Part shown: piece after piece, positions 1 to 5,770 of the stretch
Numbering within the stretch: the stretch's first letter is position 1
Layout of the letters: every line of letters starts with the position of its first letter
DNA from: Candidatus Iainarchaeum sp.
GTDB lineage: Archaea; Iainarchaeota; Iainarchaeia; Iainarchaeales; GCA-2688035
Assembly (NCBI GenBank): GCA_017608725.1
Contig: JAFCFG010000015.1
Coordinates: forward strand, 1 to 11,134
DNA length: 11,134 nucleotides
Direction of reading: 5' to 3'
The notes under the pieces: model-generated
Databases searched by the model: none
What the model was told of the DNA's origin: nothing
Seen by the model: the letters and a program-made list of their open reading frames with translations, nothing else
Made by a program: the position numbers and the translations under genes

Positions 1-192
1 AGCATAATAGTTGGATTAAACAAAGGGATAGCTATCACTGCTGTAAAAAACTGTGAAAAATATGGGTTGCACACAATTGACAGCTTGATTTATTCAAGCG
101 CAATGGAAACAGAAACAACTTTTGTCACGGCAGACAAAGATTTCAAAGAGACTCCAAAAACTAGAATGATTAAGATAGTGTGGTTTAATTGA
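1..192 (+). CDS. PIN-domain protein, C-terminal fragment (5' end outside window)
   Basis: An open frame runs from base 1 to the TGA at 190-192, giving 63 residues. The stretch HTIDSLIYSSAM followed by TTFVTADKDF is the usual C-terminal half of a PIN domain, where the Asp in TIDSLI (visible residue 27) and the Asp residues in TADKDF (45 and 47) belong to the acidic metal-binding cluster. PIN proteins are Mg/Mn-dependent ribonucleases; many small ones are VapC toxins of toxin-antitoxin pairs, others are RNA-processing enzymes. The start, the first two acidic residues and any antitoxin gene lie upstream of the window, so toxin identity cannot be judged. The next gene begins 188 bases later, so it is probably a separate unit. 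Confidence 0.65.
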   Translation, partial: SIIVGLNKGIAITAVKNCEKYGLHTIDSLIYSSAMETETTFVTADKDFKETPKTRMIKIVWFN

Positions 193-380
193 ACCAAAAA
201 ACCACATACAAAAAATCCGAACCCACAAACCACTCACCACTTACCAAGAACCAGTGCCTTCAAATTCTCCTTCTCGCAAAGCCTTTCTTTTCAGAAAAAT
301 AAAGTTTTGCCGGAAAAAACTGTAATTCTGCAATCAATACTTTTTTATTCAGTTAAAACATCTTTTTTAGTTGGTTTTAA
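193..380. other. Intergenic gap, A/C-rich at its 5' end
   Basis: No gene is supported in these 188 bases. The first 58 bases (193-250) are nearly all A and C on the + strand (51 of 58). A T-rich stretch near 338-350 could be a weak TATA element for the exchanger gene at 381, but it is a poor match and is not called as a promoter. Confidence 0.4.
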
Positions 381-1487
381 ATGCAGGCTATCTTGTGGAC
401 TGCAGCGGTTTTTATGTTCGGCCTTGTCTTGCTTATCAAGGGCGCTGACTGGCTTGTTGACTCTGCTGCAAGGATTGCAAAGCAGTTTGGCATAAGCGAG
501 TTTGCGATTGGTTTAACAATAGTTGCAATTGGAACAAGTGTTCCGGAGATTGCTGCAACGGTAACAGCTTCTTACTATGGAAACAGCGCTCTTGCAATGG
601 GGGACATTATTGGAAGCAATATCACAAACATTGCGCTGATTCTTGCCCTTGCAGGAATATTTGCTCCAATCAGCATTGGCAAAGAGATTTACAATAGGGA
701 CGGCTTTGTGATGTTTGCTGGCACGCTTCTGCTCTATTTATTCAGCTTGAATGGTTTGCTTAGCAGAATCGAGGCAGGCATATTGCTATTTCTGTTCTTT
801 GTATACTTGCACTACTTCTTTGCAACAAAAAAGCCGTTTAAAAGGGAATTCAGGTTCAAGCAGTACTTGAGGGAGTACACCGATTTAAGAGGCAGGGAAA
901 GGTTTGAAAAGGCCCCAAGCATTTTTGCCAGGGCAGGCTATGACATTTCCGGCGGCCTTCTTAAAGGGATGTTTTTCAACATAAGGCAGATTTTAACAAA
1001 CGTGCACGAGGCTGTCAGGATTGAAATGGCGGCAATTGCCTTTCTCTTCAAGCAGATTTTTTTTGTTGTGATTGGGGCAGCTTGCATTTACTTTGGTGCC
1101 AACTTTTTGGTTAGGGCTGCTTCATTGGTTCCAATTGACCAGTTTGCAATTGGCCTAGTTTTTGTTGCTATTGGAACAAGTTTGCCTGAACTGGCTGTTA
1201 CACTTTCTTCCATAAGAAAGGGCTTGCCTGCTGTTATGATTGGAAACATTATTGGAAGCAATATTTCAAACGTATTTTTGGTCGGTGGCCTGGCTGCCCT
1301 GGTCAATCCCCTTTCCTTCTCAATCAGCATGATAAGCATTGATTTTGTTTTCCTGTTGCTGATTAGCTGGCTGTTTTTGGTTTTCCTAAAGAACGATTAC
1401 AGGATAGTGAGAATAGAGGCCCTGACCCTAATCTTAATCTACTTCCTTTTTTTGGTTACCACTGTCAAGAGGCTAATGGGTGTTTAA
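381..1487 (+). CDS. CaCA-family sodium/calcium (cation) exchanger
   Basis: A 368-residue integral membrane protein with about ten hydrophobic helices and the two inverted alpha repeats of the Ca2+/cation antiporter superfamily. Repeat 1 has GTSVPE at 51-56 and GDIIGSN at 74-80; repeat 2 has GTSLPE at 265-270 and GNIIGSN at 288-294. By family knowledge E56 and E270 are the central cation ligands and the protein exchanges Ca2+ for Na+ (or H+) across the cytoplasmic membrane. The positions 27 residues after each Glu are N83 and N297; in the Methanocaldococcus NCX the second is Asp. A charged loop of roughly 65 residues (about 149-215, rich in R, K and E) separates the two halves, making the protein longer than the roughly 300-residue minimal family members. 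The ATG is preceded by no clear ribosome site. Its 3' end overlaps the deacetylase gene by 8 bases, so the two are probably cotranscribed. Confidence 0.93.
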   Translation: MQAILWTAAVFMFGLVLLIKGADWLVDSAARIAKQFGISEFAIGLTIVAIGTSVPEIAATVTASYYGNSALAMGDIIGSNITNIALILALAGIFAPISIGKEIYNRDGFVMFAGTLLLYLFSLNGLLSRIEAGILLFLFFVYLHYFFATKKPFKREFRFKQYLREYTDLRGRERFEKAPSIFARAGYDISGGLLKGMFFNIRQILTNVHEAVRIEMAAIAFLFKQIFFVVIGAACIYFGANFLVRAASLVPIDQFAIGLVFVAIGTSLPELAVTLSSIRKGLPAVMIGNIIGSNISNVFLVGGLAALVNPLSFSISMISIDFVFLLLISWLFLVFLKNDYRIVRIEALTLILIYFLFLVTTVKRLMGV

Positions 1488-2391
1488 GTTGCCCTACTTG
1501 GTTTACAGCGAGAAATTCCTGCTGCATGAAACAGGCAAACATCCTGAAAGGAAAGAGCGATTGGCTGCAATCACTGATTTTTTGAGGGAGAGGGGGTATA
1601 AAAAATTCGAGCAGCCCCTGCAGATAGAGGAAAAATCATTGCTTTCAGTTCACAGCAAAAGTTTGGTTAACCAACTGAAGCTTCTTAGCAGGGAAGGCCT
1701 TTCAAGTGGAGACAATGTTTTTAACAATAACACATTTGATATTGCGTTGCTTGCAGCAGCCGCAGCTTTGAAGGCAGCCAAGCTGAGCCAAAAGGGCTTT
1801 TCTTTTTCCCTTGCAAGGCCGCCAGGACATCACGCAGGAAAGAGTTTTTTTGGCGGCTTCTGTTATTTGAACAATATTGCTTTCGGGGTTAGGACAATGC
1901 AGAAAGTGCAGGGAATTGAGAGGGCAATGATTGTTGATTTTGATTTGCACCATGGCAACGGAACCCAGGACATTTTCTGCAACGATGGCAGTGTGTTCTA
2001 CCTTTCCCTGCATCAGCACCCAAGGTTTACTTTTCCAGGCACTGGCTTCGAACGAGAGAACAACAGGCATATCAGAAATGTGCCACTGGAGTCAGGTACA
2101 ACAGATAAGGAGTATTTGCAGTTGTTTGAAAAAAATTTCAACGAATGCTTTGACAGCTTTCAGCCAGAGCTTTTGGGGGTTTCGGCTGGATTTGATATTC
2201 ATTCAGCTGATGCTGCCTTGGTTGGTGCAGCCCTTGCAGTCAACCGGCATGAAACATTTCACAAAATTGGCGAGATCATTAATGGCAAGGTAGAGAATGC
2301 TGCAATTCCCTGTTTTGCTGTTTTGGAGGGTGGCTATAATTTGAGGACCTTGCCCTTAAACCTGTTTAATTTTTTAAAGGCTTTTAAGTAA
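1480..2391 (+). CDS. Histone deacetylase/acetylpolyamine amidohydrolase family protein
   Basis: A 303-residue zinc hydrolase of the arginase/deacetylase fold. Family motifs appear in order: HPERKERL (21-28), RPPGHHAG (113-120) with the catalytic His pair H117/H118, VDFDLHHGNGTQDIF (152-166) with predicted zinc ligands D155 and H157, GVSAGFD (233-239) with the third ligand D239, and LEGGYN (282-287) with the transition-state Tyr Y286. All catalytic positions are present, so it should be active. Known family members remove acetyl groups from lysines of proteins or from polyamines; in archaea the true substrate is often unknown, with chromatin proteins or acetylated metabolites as candidates. 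The length fits a single-domain AcuC/class II-like enzyme. The start is GTG at 1480, inside the end of the exchanger gene, which suggests translational coupling; a TTG at 1489 is the alternative. Confidence 0.93.
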   Translation: MFKLPYLVYSEKFLLHETGKHPERKERLAAITDFLRERGYKKFEQPLQIEEKSLLSVHSKSLVNQLKLLSREGLSSGDNVFNNNTFDIALLAAAAALKAAKLSQKGFSFSLARPPGHHAGKSFFGGFCYLNNIAFGVRTMQKVQGIERAMIVDFDLHHGNGTQDIFCNDGSVFYLSLHQHPRFTFPGTGFERENNRHIRNVPLESGTTDKEYLQLFEKNFNECFDSFQPELLGVSAGFDIHSADAALVGAALAVNRHETFHKIGEIINGKVENAAIPCFAVLEGGYNLRTLPLNLFNFLKAFK

Positions 2392-2415
2392 ATTCTTTTT
2401 GGGGATTTTGGGAAA

Positions 2416-2892
2416 ATGAATATCTTAATTGCATATTACAGCAAGACCGGTGCCACAGAGAAGGTTGCTATGGCTCTTGAAAGGTTTCTGCGAAAAAGCC
2501 ACAGGGTAACCCTTTTCAGAATAAAGCCTGTTCAGGAAATGAAGGCACATGAATATAAGAAGAGGGAGAAAGACCTGCCTTTGCTACAGCCTTTAATTAA
2601 TCTGAAGGACTTTGACCTTGTTTTTGTAGGGACCCCTGTTTGGAATTTCTGCCCAACACCAATCACAGTTTCTTACCTGAGGAGGCTGGTTTCAGCCAAG
2701 GGAAAGCGCTTTGTTCTCTTTGCAACCTGCACAGCCTTGCCTGGCACAACCATAAAGAGAATGAGCAATATTTTAACAACCAAGGGAGCGACTGTTGTTG
2801 ACAGCATAACAATCAGAAGCATTTTTGAATTGGATGCATCAAAGCTTGGTATTGCAGAGAGGTTTGCGGAGAGGGTGTTGAAGGAACTGTAG
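2416..2892 (+). CDS. Flavodoxin-like protein
   Basis: A 158-residue protein of flavodoxin length and pattern. The first strand and phosphate loop read ILIAYYSKTGATEKVA (3-18), with the S/T-rich loop 9-15 expected to hold the FMN phosphate. VFVGTPVWNF (69-78) is the second FMN loop with an aromatic residue W76 placed to stack on the isoalloxazine ring, and LFATCTALPG (101-110) is the third. It probably carries electrons or acts as a small FMN-dependent reductase in the cytoplasm; its partner cannot be told from here. ATG 2416 starts 24 bases after the deacetylase stop, with a GGGGA at 2401-2405 that may serve as a weak ribosome site, so it could be the third gene of this operon. Its TAG stop directly abuts the stop of the convergent gene. 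Confidence 0.88.
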   Translation: MNILIAYYSKTGATEKVAMALERFLRKSHRVTLFRIKPVQEMKAHEYKKREKDLPLLQPLINLKDFDLVFVGTPVWNFCPTPITVSYLRRLVSAKGKRFVLFATCTALPGTTIKRMSNILTTKGATVVDSITIRSIFELDASKLGIAERFAERVLKEL

Positions 2893-3627
2893 CTATCTTT
2901 CCATCAGCTGCTCCGCAATTTCTTTCGCTATCTCCAGTTCTTTTTCCCTTGCACTCTTTTGTCTCTTCTCTTTCCTTTTCTTCTTTTGCTCTTCCAATTC
3001 CCTTAGCTTTTCCTTCAGGCTGTCCATTACCTTTTGAACGTTTGCCTCGCTGTACAACTGTGTCATTTGTGCCTCTAGGTCAATCAGTTTTTCCTGGTTT
3101 TTTTGAACAAGTGCCTGGTAGGTTTTGCTGTCAATCTTTCTCTTCAAGTAACGTTTTTCTGCAATGCTCATCTCCTTTAAAACGCGCTTTTTCTCCTCCA
3201 TCAGGCTCTGTAAAATATGCCTTTTTTTTGCCTGCACTGCCTCCAGTTCCTTGCTTAAAGCAACCTCTTTCTTTTTGTTGTACTGCTGGTCAATCAATGC
3301 TTCTACTCTAATCAGCTGCTGCTGCTTTTCCTTGAATATCTTGTTGAAGTCCTTTTCACTAAGCTTTCTCCTCATATACTTTTGTTCGGCTATCTTGATT
3401 GCGGCAAGCACCTGCTTTTTTTCCCTCATTAGGGAGCGCAGCCCTGGCTTTCTGAAGTAGACTTTTATTGCAATCAAAGCAATGACAAGAATAACAAGCA
3501 GTGTAGCTGCTGCAAGCGCTAGGGCCTTCCAAAAGAAACACCCAAGCAAGGCAAAGAGAACAATTATCACAGCATATACTGGCTTTTCCTTGAACTCTTC
3601 CAGTGCTTCATTTACTTTGCTGGACAT
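2893..3627 (-). CDS. Membrane-anchored coiled-coil protein with two internal repeats
   Basis: A 244-residue protein I do not recognise as a named family. A short soluble N-terminus is followed by a hydrophobic region at about 17-57, long enough for two membrane helices in a hairpin. The rest is highly charged and helical. Residues 67-116 and 143-192 align without gaps at an offset of exactly 76 residues with 20 identities in 50: both have EKK.VL, IAE..Y, RK, LI..EA and Q.Y. The unit loosely recalls SHOCT-type short helical modules, but this is only resemblance. The last 50 residues are almost entirely K, R, E, Q and A, a likely coiled coil. A role in membrane-linked scaffolding or oligomerisation is inference. 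The ATG has GGGA about 8 bases upstream, and a T-rich box at 3660-3668 could be its promoter. The gene is convergent with the flavodoxin gene and shares no spacer with it. Confidence 0.8.
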   Translation of the reverse strand: MSSKVNEALEEFKEKPVYAVIIVLFALLGCFFWKALALAAATLLVILVIALIAIKVYFRKPGLRSLMREKKQVLAAIKIAEQKYMRRKLSEKDFNKIFKEKQQQLIRVEALIDQQYNKKKEVALSKELEAVQAKKRHILQSLMEEKKRVLKEMSIAEKRYLKRKIDSKTYQALVQKNQEKLIDLEAQMTQLYSEANVQKVMDSLKEKLRELEEQKKKRKEKRQKSAREKELEIAKEIAEQLMER

Positions 3628-3676
3628 CTTTTTTTCCCATTAGAGAATTAGTTTAACTGGAATAAAAAGCTATTGA

Positions 3677-3750
3677 TTCAATGAAAAAAGGCAATTACTT
3701 GCCCCAGATGTTGTTCAATGAAAAAAGGCAATTACTTGCCCCAGATGTTG
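3677..3750. repeat. Perfect 37-bp tandem direct repeat (3677-3713 and 3714-3750)
   Basis: Two adjoining identical 37-base copies, with no mismatch and no spacer. The second copy contains the last codons and the stop of the small minus-strand membrane gene (stop at 3732-3734) plus the bases just after it; the first copy is therefore a downstream, untranslated duplicate of that gene end. Read on the minus strand, each copy also has a CCTTTTTTC run, so a possible oligo-T terminator is duplicated too. Perfect identity suggests a recent slippage or unequal exchange event, or an assembly artefact. Confidence 0.95.
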
Positions 3751-3899
3751 CTAAACAGGTATACCAGGCCTCCGCCAAAGGCAAGAACTGCAAGAAGCAC
3801 ATCAAGCTGGTTCCACCTAGTCAGTGCGTCATATATGTACATAAAAGAGGCCACTACTACAACCAACGCAATCATTATTTCAACTGTATTACTGCCCAT
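3732..3899 (-). CDS. Small two-helix membrane protein, hypothetical
   Basis: A 55-residue protein starting MGSNTVEIMIALVVVV and ending FSNIWGK. It has two hydrophobic segments, about 6-23 and 33-51, joined by a short polar turn (ALTRWNQLD), as expected of a small helical-hairpin membrane protein. No family is recognised. I chose ATG at 3899 over an upstream TTG at 3917 because a good TATA-like box (TTTTTATA on the minus strand, within 3921-3933) is centred about 28 bases before this ATG, the spacing of a leaderless archaeal transcript, and no Shine-Dalgarno sequence is present. Its final codons lie inside the second copy of the 37-bp tandem repeat. It is divergent from the gene on the + strand after 4000. 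A function cannot be proposed. Confidence 0.6.
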   Translation of the reverse strand: MGSNTVEIMIALVVVVASFMYIYDALTRWNQLDVLLAVLAFGGGLVYLFSNIWGK

Positions 3900-3920
3900 A
3901 TAAAGAAATACGCACAAAAA

Positions 3921-3933
3921 CCCTATAAAAACC
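3921..3933 (-). promoter_or_regulatory. TATA-like box for the small membrane protein gene
   Basis: On the minus strand the segment reads GGTTTTTATAGGG, with purine-rich AAAGTAAGG just upstream as a possible BRE. It lies about 28 bases before the ATG at 3899, which predicts transcription starting at or next to that codon (leaderless). Confidence 0.5.
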
Positions 3934-3987
3934 TTACTTTTCCCCAGTTAATTAGTTAATTTTGGCCTTTTGCCTGCCAATAATTAG

Positions 3988-3998
3988 CTTTAAATATT
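3988..3998 (+). promoter_or_regulatory. TATA-like box for the gene after 4018
   Basis: The bases CTTTAAATATT are a good archaeal TATA match. Initiation about 25 bases later would fall near 4018, just before a Shine-Dalgarno-like GGGTGAT at 4018-4024. The box faces away from the minus-strand promoter at 3921-3933, forming a compact divergent promoter region. Confidence 0.55.
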
Positions 3999-4068
3999 AC
4001 TGAGAGTATAATTAATTGGGTGATAACAGCTGCCACTTGAGTGCAATGGCAATGCCTTGACCAAATTA

Positions 4069-4497
4069 ATGCACCTGATTGTATTCCACGAGTTACAGAA
4101 AATGCGGGTAAACAATCAGCTCCAGATAATGGACATTGCCCTGGAGAAAACAGTTCTGCTTGAGAAACAGGGCAGGGAAAGGCAGGGCAGGTTTGATTTT
4201 CTGGTCCAAGCAAAAAACAAGACAATTGGGATAGAGGTTCTAACAAGACCAAGCCAGGGCAAGCTAAAGAGCAAGCTTCCCTACTCAAACGAGGTTGATG
4301 AATTCATTTTTGTTCTGCCGCACGATTCAATGGAGTTCTACAGAAAGAAAAAAATGAACGGTTTTAAGAGGAGGGCGCCAAAAAAGTTCTTTTCCCAGGA
4401 CTTCTCCAACAAAAAACTAAAGGCTTGGATGCTTGACTGCAAACAAGCCAAAATAACGGAAAAAGGCTCTTTCAGGAAAATTTTCGAAGTAAAGTGA
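4069..4497 (+). CDS. Hypothetical protein, possibly PD-(D/E)XK-like nuclease fold
   Basis: From ATG 4069 the product has 142 residues and is basic. I do not recognise a named family. The arrangement of a helix with Glu (DIALEKTVLLE), then GRFDFLVQ, then TIGIEVLTRP, then DEFIFVLP resembles the alpha-beta-beta-beta core of PD-(D/E)XK nucleases, with D43 and E56 as candidate acidic residues. The usual Lys two residues after the Glu is Leu (EVL); nearby GKLKSK could supply it, so catalytic status is unclear. The C-terminal third is Lys/Arg/Phe-rich and could bind nucleic acid. The start is uncertain: ATG 4069 and an in-frame TTG 4057 have no ribosome site, whereas the GGGTGAT at 4018-4024 is ideally spaced to an in-frame CTG at 4030, which would give 155 residues. 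It has its own TATA-like box and stands alone before the tRNA. Confidence 0.65.
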   Translation: MHLIVFHELQKMRVNNQLQIMDIALEKTVLLEKQGRERQGRFDFLVQAKNKTIGIEVLTRPSQGKLKSKLPYSNEVDEFIFVLPHDSMEFYRKKKMNGFKRRAPKKFFSQDFSNKKLKAWMLDCKQAKITEKGSFRKIFEVK

Positions 4498-4508
4498 AAA
4501 AACAAAAC

Positions 4509-4516
4509 TTTTAATT
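4509..4516 (+). promoter_or_regulatory. Possible TATA box for tRNA-Arg
   Basis: TTTTAATT is centred about 32 bases before the mature tRNA 5' end. This is compatible with an archaeal tRNA promoter with a short 5' leader. Support is position and composition only; a similar TTTAATATT lies closer, at 4534-4542. Confidence 0.35.
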
Positions 4517-4544
4517 CTCTTGTTCACCTACTCTTTAATATTAG

Positions 4545-4617
4545 GGACCCGTAGCCTAGTGGATAAGGCACCTGCCTTCTAAGCAGGGGATCGAGGGTTC
4601 GAATCCCTTCGGGTCCG
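4545..4617 (+). tRNA. tRNA-Arg (anticodon TCT)
   Basis: A complete 73-base cloverleaf can be drawn. The acceptor stem pairs GGACCCG (4545-4551) with CGGGTCC (4610-4616), with discriminator G at 4617. The D arm is GCCT/AGGC, the anticodon stem CCTGC/GCAGG encloses the loop CTTCTAA with anticodon TCT (reads AGA and, by wobble, AGG), and the T arm is GAGGG/CCCTT around TTCGAAT with one G-T pair. There is no intron and no encoded CCA, so CCA is added after transcription, as is common in archaea. It lies about 1.2 kb upstream of the arginyl-tRNA synthetase gene on the same strand. The mature 3' end is followed by an array of hairpins. Confidence 0.97.
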
Positions 4618-4620
4618 AAG

Positions 4621-4772
4621 CCAGCAAAACCTGGTTGAGATTTGATTTCGTGCAAAACATTTGTTTTGCGTGGCATCAGGAAGCTTCCCTGAAAACCTTT
4701 TGGTTTTCAAGGCATCTGAAAGCTTTGCTTTCCAATGTGCTTCCCCAGGCTTTTGCTTCATTTGGGAGCCTG
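4621..4772. repeat. Array of short inverted repeats (hairpins) downstream of tRNA-Arg
   Basis: No protein gene is supported between the tRNA and 4822. Instead there are successive near-perfect hairpins: GCAAAAC/GTTTTGC (4652-4658 with 4663-4669, extendable with G-T pairs to 4649/4672), TGAAAACC/GGTTTTCA (4690-4697 with 4702-4709), GAAAGC/GCTTTC (4718-4723 with 4727-4732, flanked by a further CAT/ATG pairing), and CAGGCT/AGCCTG (4746-4751 with 4767-4772). A GGAAGCTTCC palindrome lies at 4679-4688. Loops are 3-4 bases in the first three. This could be a structured RNA processed with the tRNA, a termination region or a REP-like element; the sequence alone does not decide. Confidence 0.75.
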
Positions 4773-4821
4773 ACGCCATGCCTTTAGGTTTCATGTTATT
4801 TTTTGATAATTGGTGAAAAGA

Positions 4822-5370
4822 ATGAACATAGATGAAGCAAGAAAATTGTTCAACGAATACGTGACTTTGGAAAAAATCCGGTTGCATTGCAAAGGGGTTG
4901 AGTCGGTTATGAGGGCTATTGCACTTGAACTTGGGGAAGATGAAGAAAAGTGGGCAATAGCAGGCCTAATGCATGACATGGATTGTGAGGCTGAACCAGA
5001 CATTAAGAACCAGGGAAGAAAGGCAGTTGAAATTCTCAAAGAGAAAACAGACTGTCCAGAAGACATTTGCCATGCAATCCTTGCCCACAATGAATCAAAC
5101 CTTGGAGTGAAAAGGGAAAGCAAGTTTGATTATGCATTGTCAGCAGCAGACAACATTTCCGGCTTGATTTATGCTTATGGTTTGATAAAGGGAACTTTGG
5201 AGGGCATGCAGGTAAAGGGTTTAAAGAAAAAGCTGAGAGACAAGGGCTTTGCTGCTTCGGTGAGGAGGGATTTAATTCTGGACATAGAAAAATCAGGTCT
5301 TGAACTGGGCAGATTTCTGGAAATTTCAATCAAGGCAATGCAGGAAATATCAGATGAAATTGGGCTGTAA
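4822..5370 (+). CDS. HD-domain phosphohydrolase-like protein
   Basis: A 182-residue protein with the metal-binding pattern of HD-superfamily hydrolases: H22 (LHCKGVE), H51-D52 in GLMHDMD, H84 and H89 in CHAILAHNES, and D110 in SAADNISGL. The order and spacing match small archaeal and bacterial HD proteins that act on phosphate esters, including nucleotides; the substrate here is unknown. I chose ATG 4822 because GGTGA at 4812-4816 sits 5 bases before it; in-frame TTG 4810 and GTG 4813 would lie at or before that ribosome site. It is the first gene of a + strand run: the next gene starts 12 bases after its stop and argS follows, so it is probably cotranscribed with them. No clear TATA box is visible upstream. 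Confidence 0.88.
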   Translation: MNIDEARKLFNEYVTLEKIRLHCKGVESVMRAIALELGEDEEKWAIAGLMHDMDCEAEPDIKNQGRKAVEILKEKTDCPEDICHAILAHNESNLGVKRESKFDYALSAADNISGLIYAYGLIKGTLEGMQVKGLKKKLRDKGFAASVRRDLILDIEKSGLELGRFLEISIKAMQEISDEIGL

Positions 5371-5382
5371 AGTGAGAAAAAC

Positions 5383-5736
5383 ATGCCGAGAGGAAAGAGA
5401 ACACCAGCAAAAACCCTTATTCAAAAGAGGCTGCTTGCTGATAAAAAAGCAAGGGTTGCCAAGTACACTGAACATGAATTAGCAAGATATCGGGAAGCGA
5501 GGGGAATTGAAACACTTGCAAAAAAGCTGAAACCCCGTGAGGTTAAGGCCTTGAGAAAAGCGTTTTTGCATCTTGAAACCAGGGAGGCTGCAAGAAAAAT
5601 TTTTATTAAAATAGCAAAAAAATACGGAGTTACATCAGGTGCCTTGGACCAGGCACTTGCAGTAAAACTTGGAAAAAGAGTAACTTGGCCCTTTGAGGAA
5701 AAACCAAAACTAAAATTAGATGAACAAAAAAGTTAA
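5383..5736 (+). CDS. Small basic protein, hypothetical
   Basis: A 117-residue, strongly basic protein beginning MPRGKRTPAKTLIQKR. No family is recognised. It appears almost wholly helical with Lys/Arg spread throughout, an ending rich in K, E and P, and no membrane segment or cysteine. The segment KIAKKYGVTSGALDQAL (about 76-92) looks like a small helix-turn-helix-like stretch, but this is weak. Such composition suits nucleic-acid or ribosome binding, an inference supported only by position: it lies 12 bases after the HD protein gene and 34 bases before argS, on the same strand. ATG 5383 follows an AAGTGAG at 5370-5376 that may serve as ribosome site. Its start next to the upstream stop suggests coupled translation. 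Confidence 0.75.
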   Translation: MPRGKRTPAKTLIQKRLLADKKARVAKYTEHELARYREARGIETLAKKLKPREVKALRKAFLHLETREAARKIFIKIAKKYGVTSGALDQALAVKLGKRVTWPFEEKPKLKLDEQKS

Positions 5737-5770
5737 TTAACTTTGACAGCCTATTACTAGGTGGTAAAAA

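Noticed and set aside
374..381. TTTTAAAT next to the exchanger ATG as a TATA box
   Set aside because: It overlaps the start codon, far too close for a promoter of this gene.
3681..3959. A + strand frame starting in the tandem repeat (MKKGNYLPQM twice)
   Set aside because: The repeated peptide comes from the 37-bp duplication. The same bases on the minus strand carry a better-supported membrane protein with a promoter, and this frame has no recognisable protein character beyond the repeat.
3956..4288. A minus-strand frame of 110 codons opposite the nuclease-like gene
   Set aside because: It overlaps the + strand gene and the TATA box at 3988-3998, and its Cys/Leu/Pro-rich product looks like the reverse of a coding region.
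4621..4772. A CRISPR array
   Set aside because: The hairpins differ from each other and there are no identical direct repeats separated by uniform spacers.
4621..4821. A box C/D guide RNA in the hairpin region
   Set aside because: Two CTGA sequences occur, but no matching TGATGA C box with correct spacing could be found.
4579..4887. A minus-strand frame across the tRNA and hairpin array, ending RRDSNPRSPA
   Set aside because: The ending is the known spurious translation of a tRNA read on the opposite strand. It also overlaps the HD protein start.
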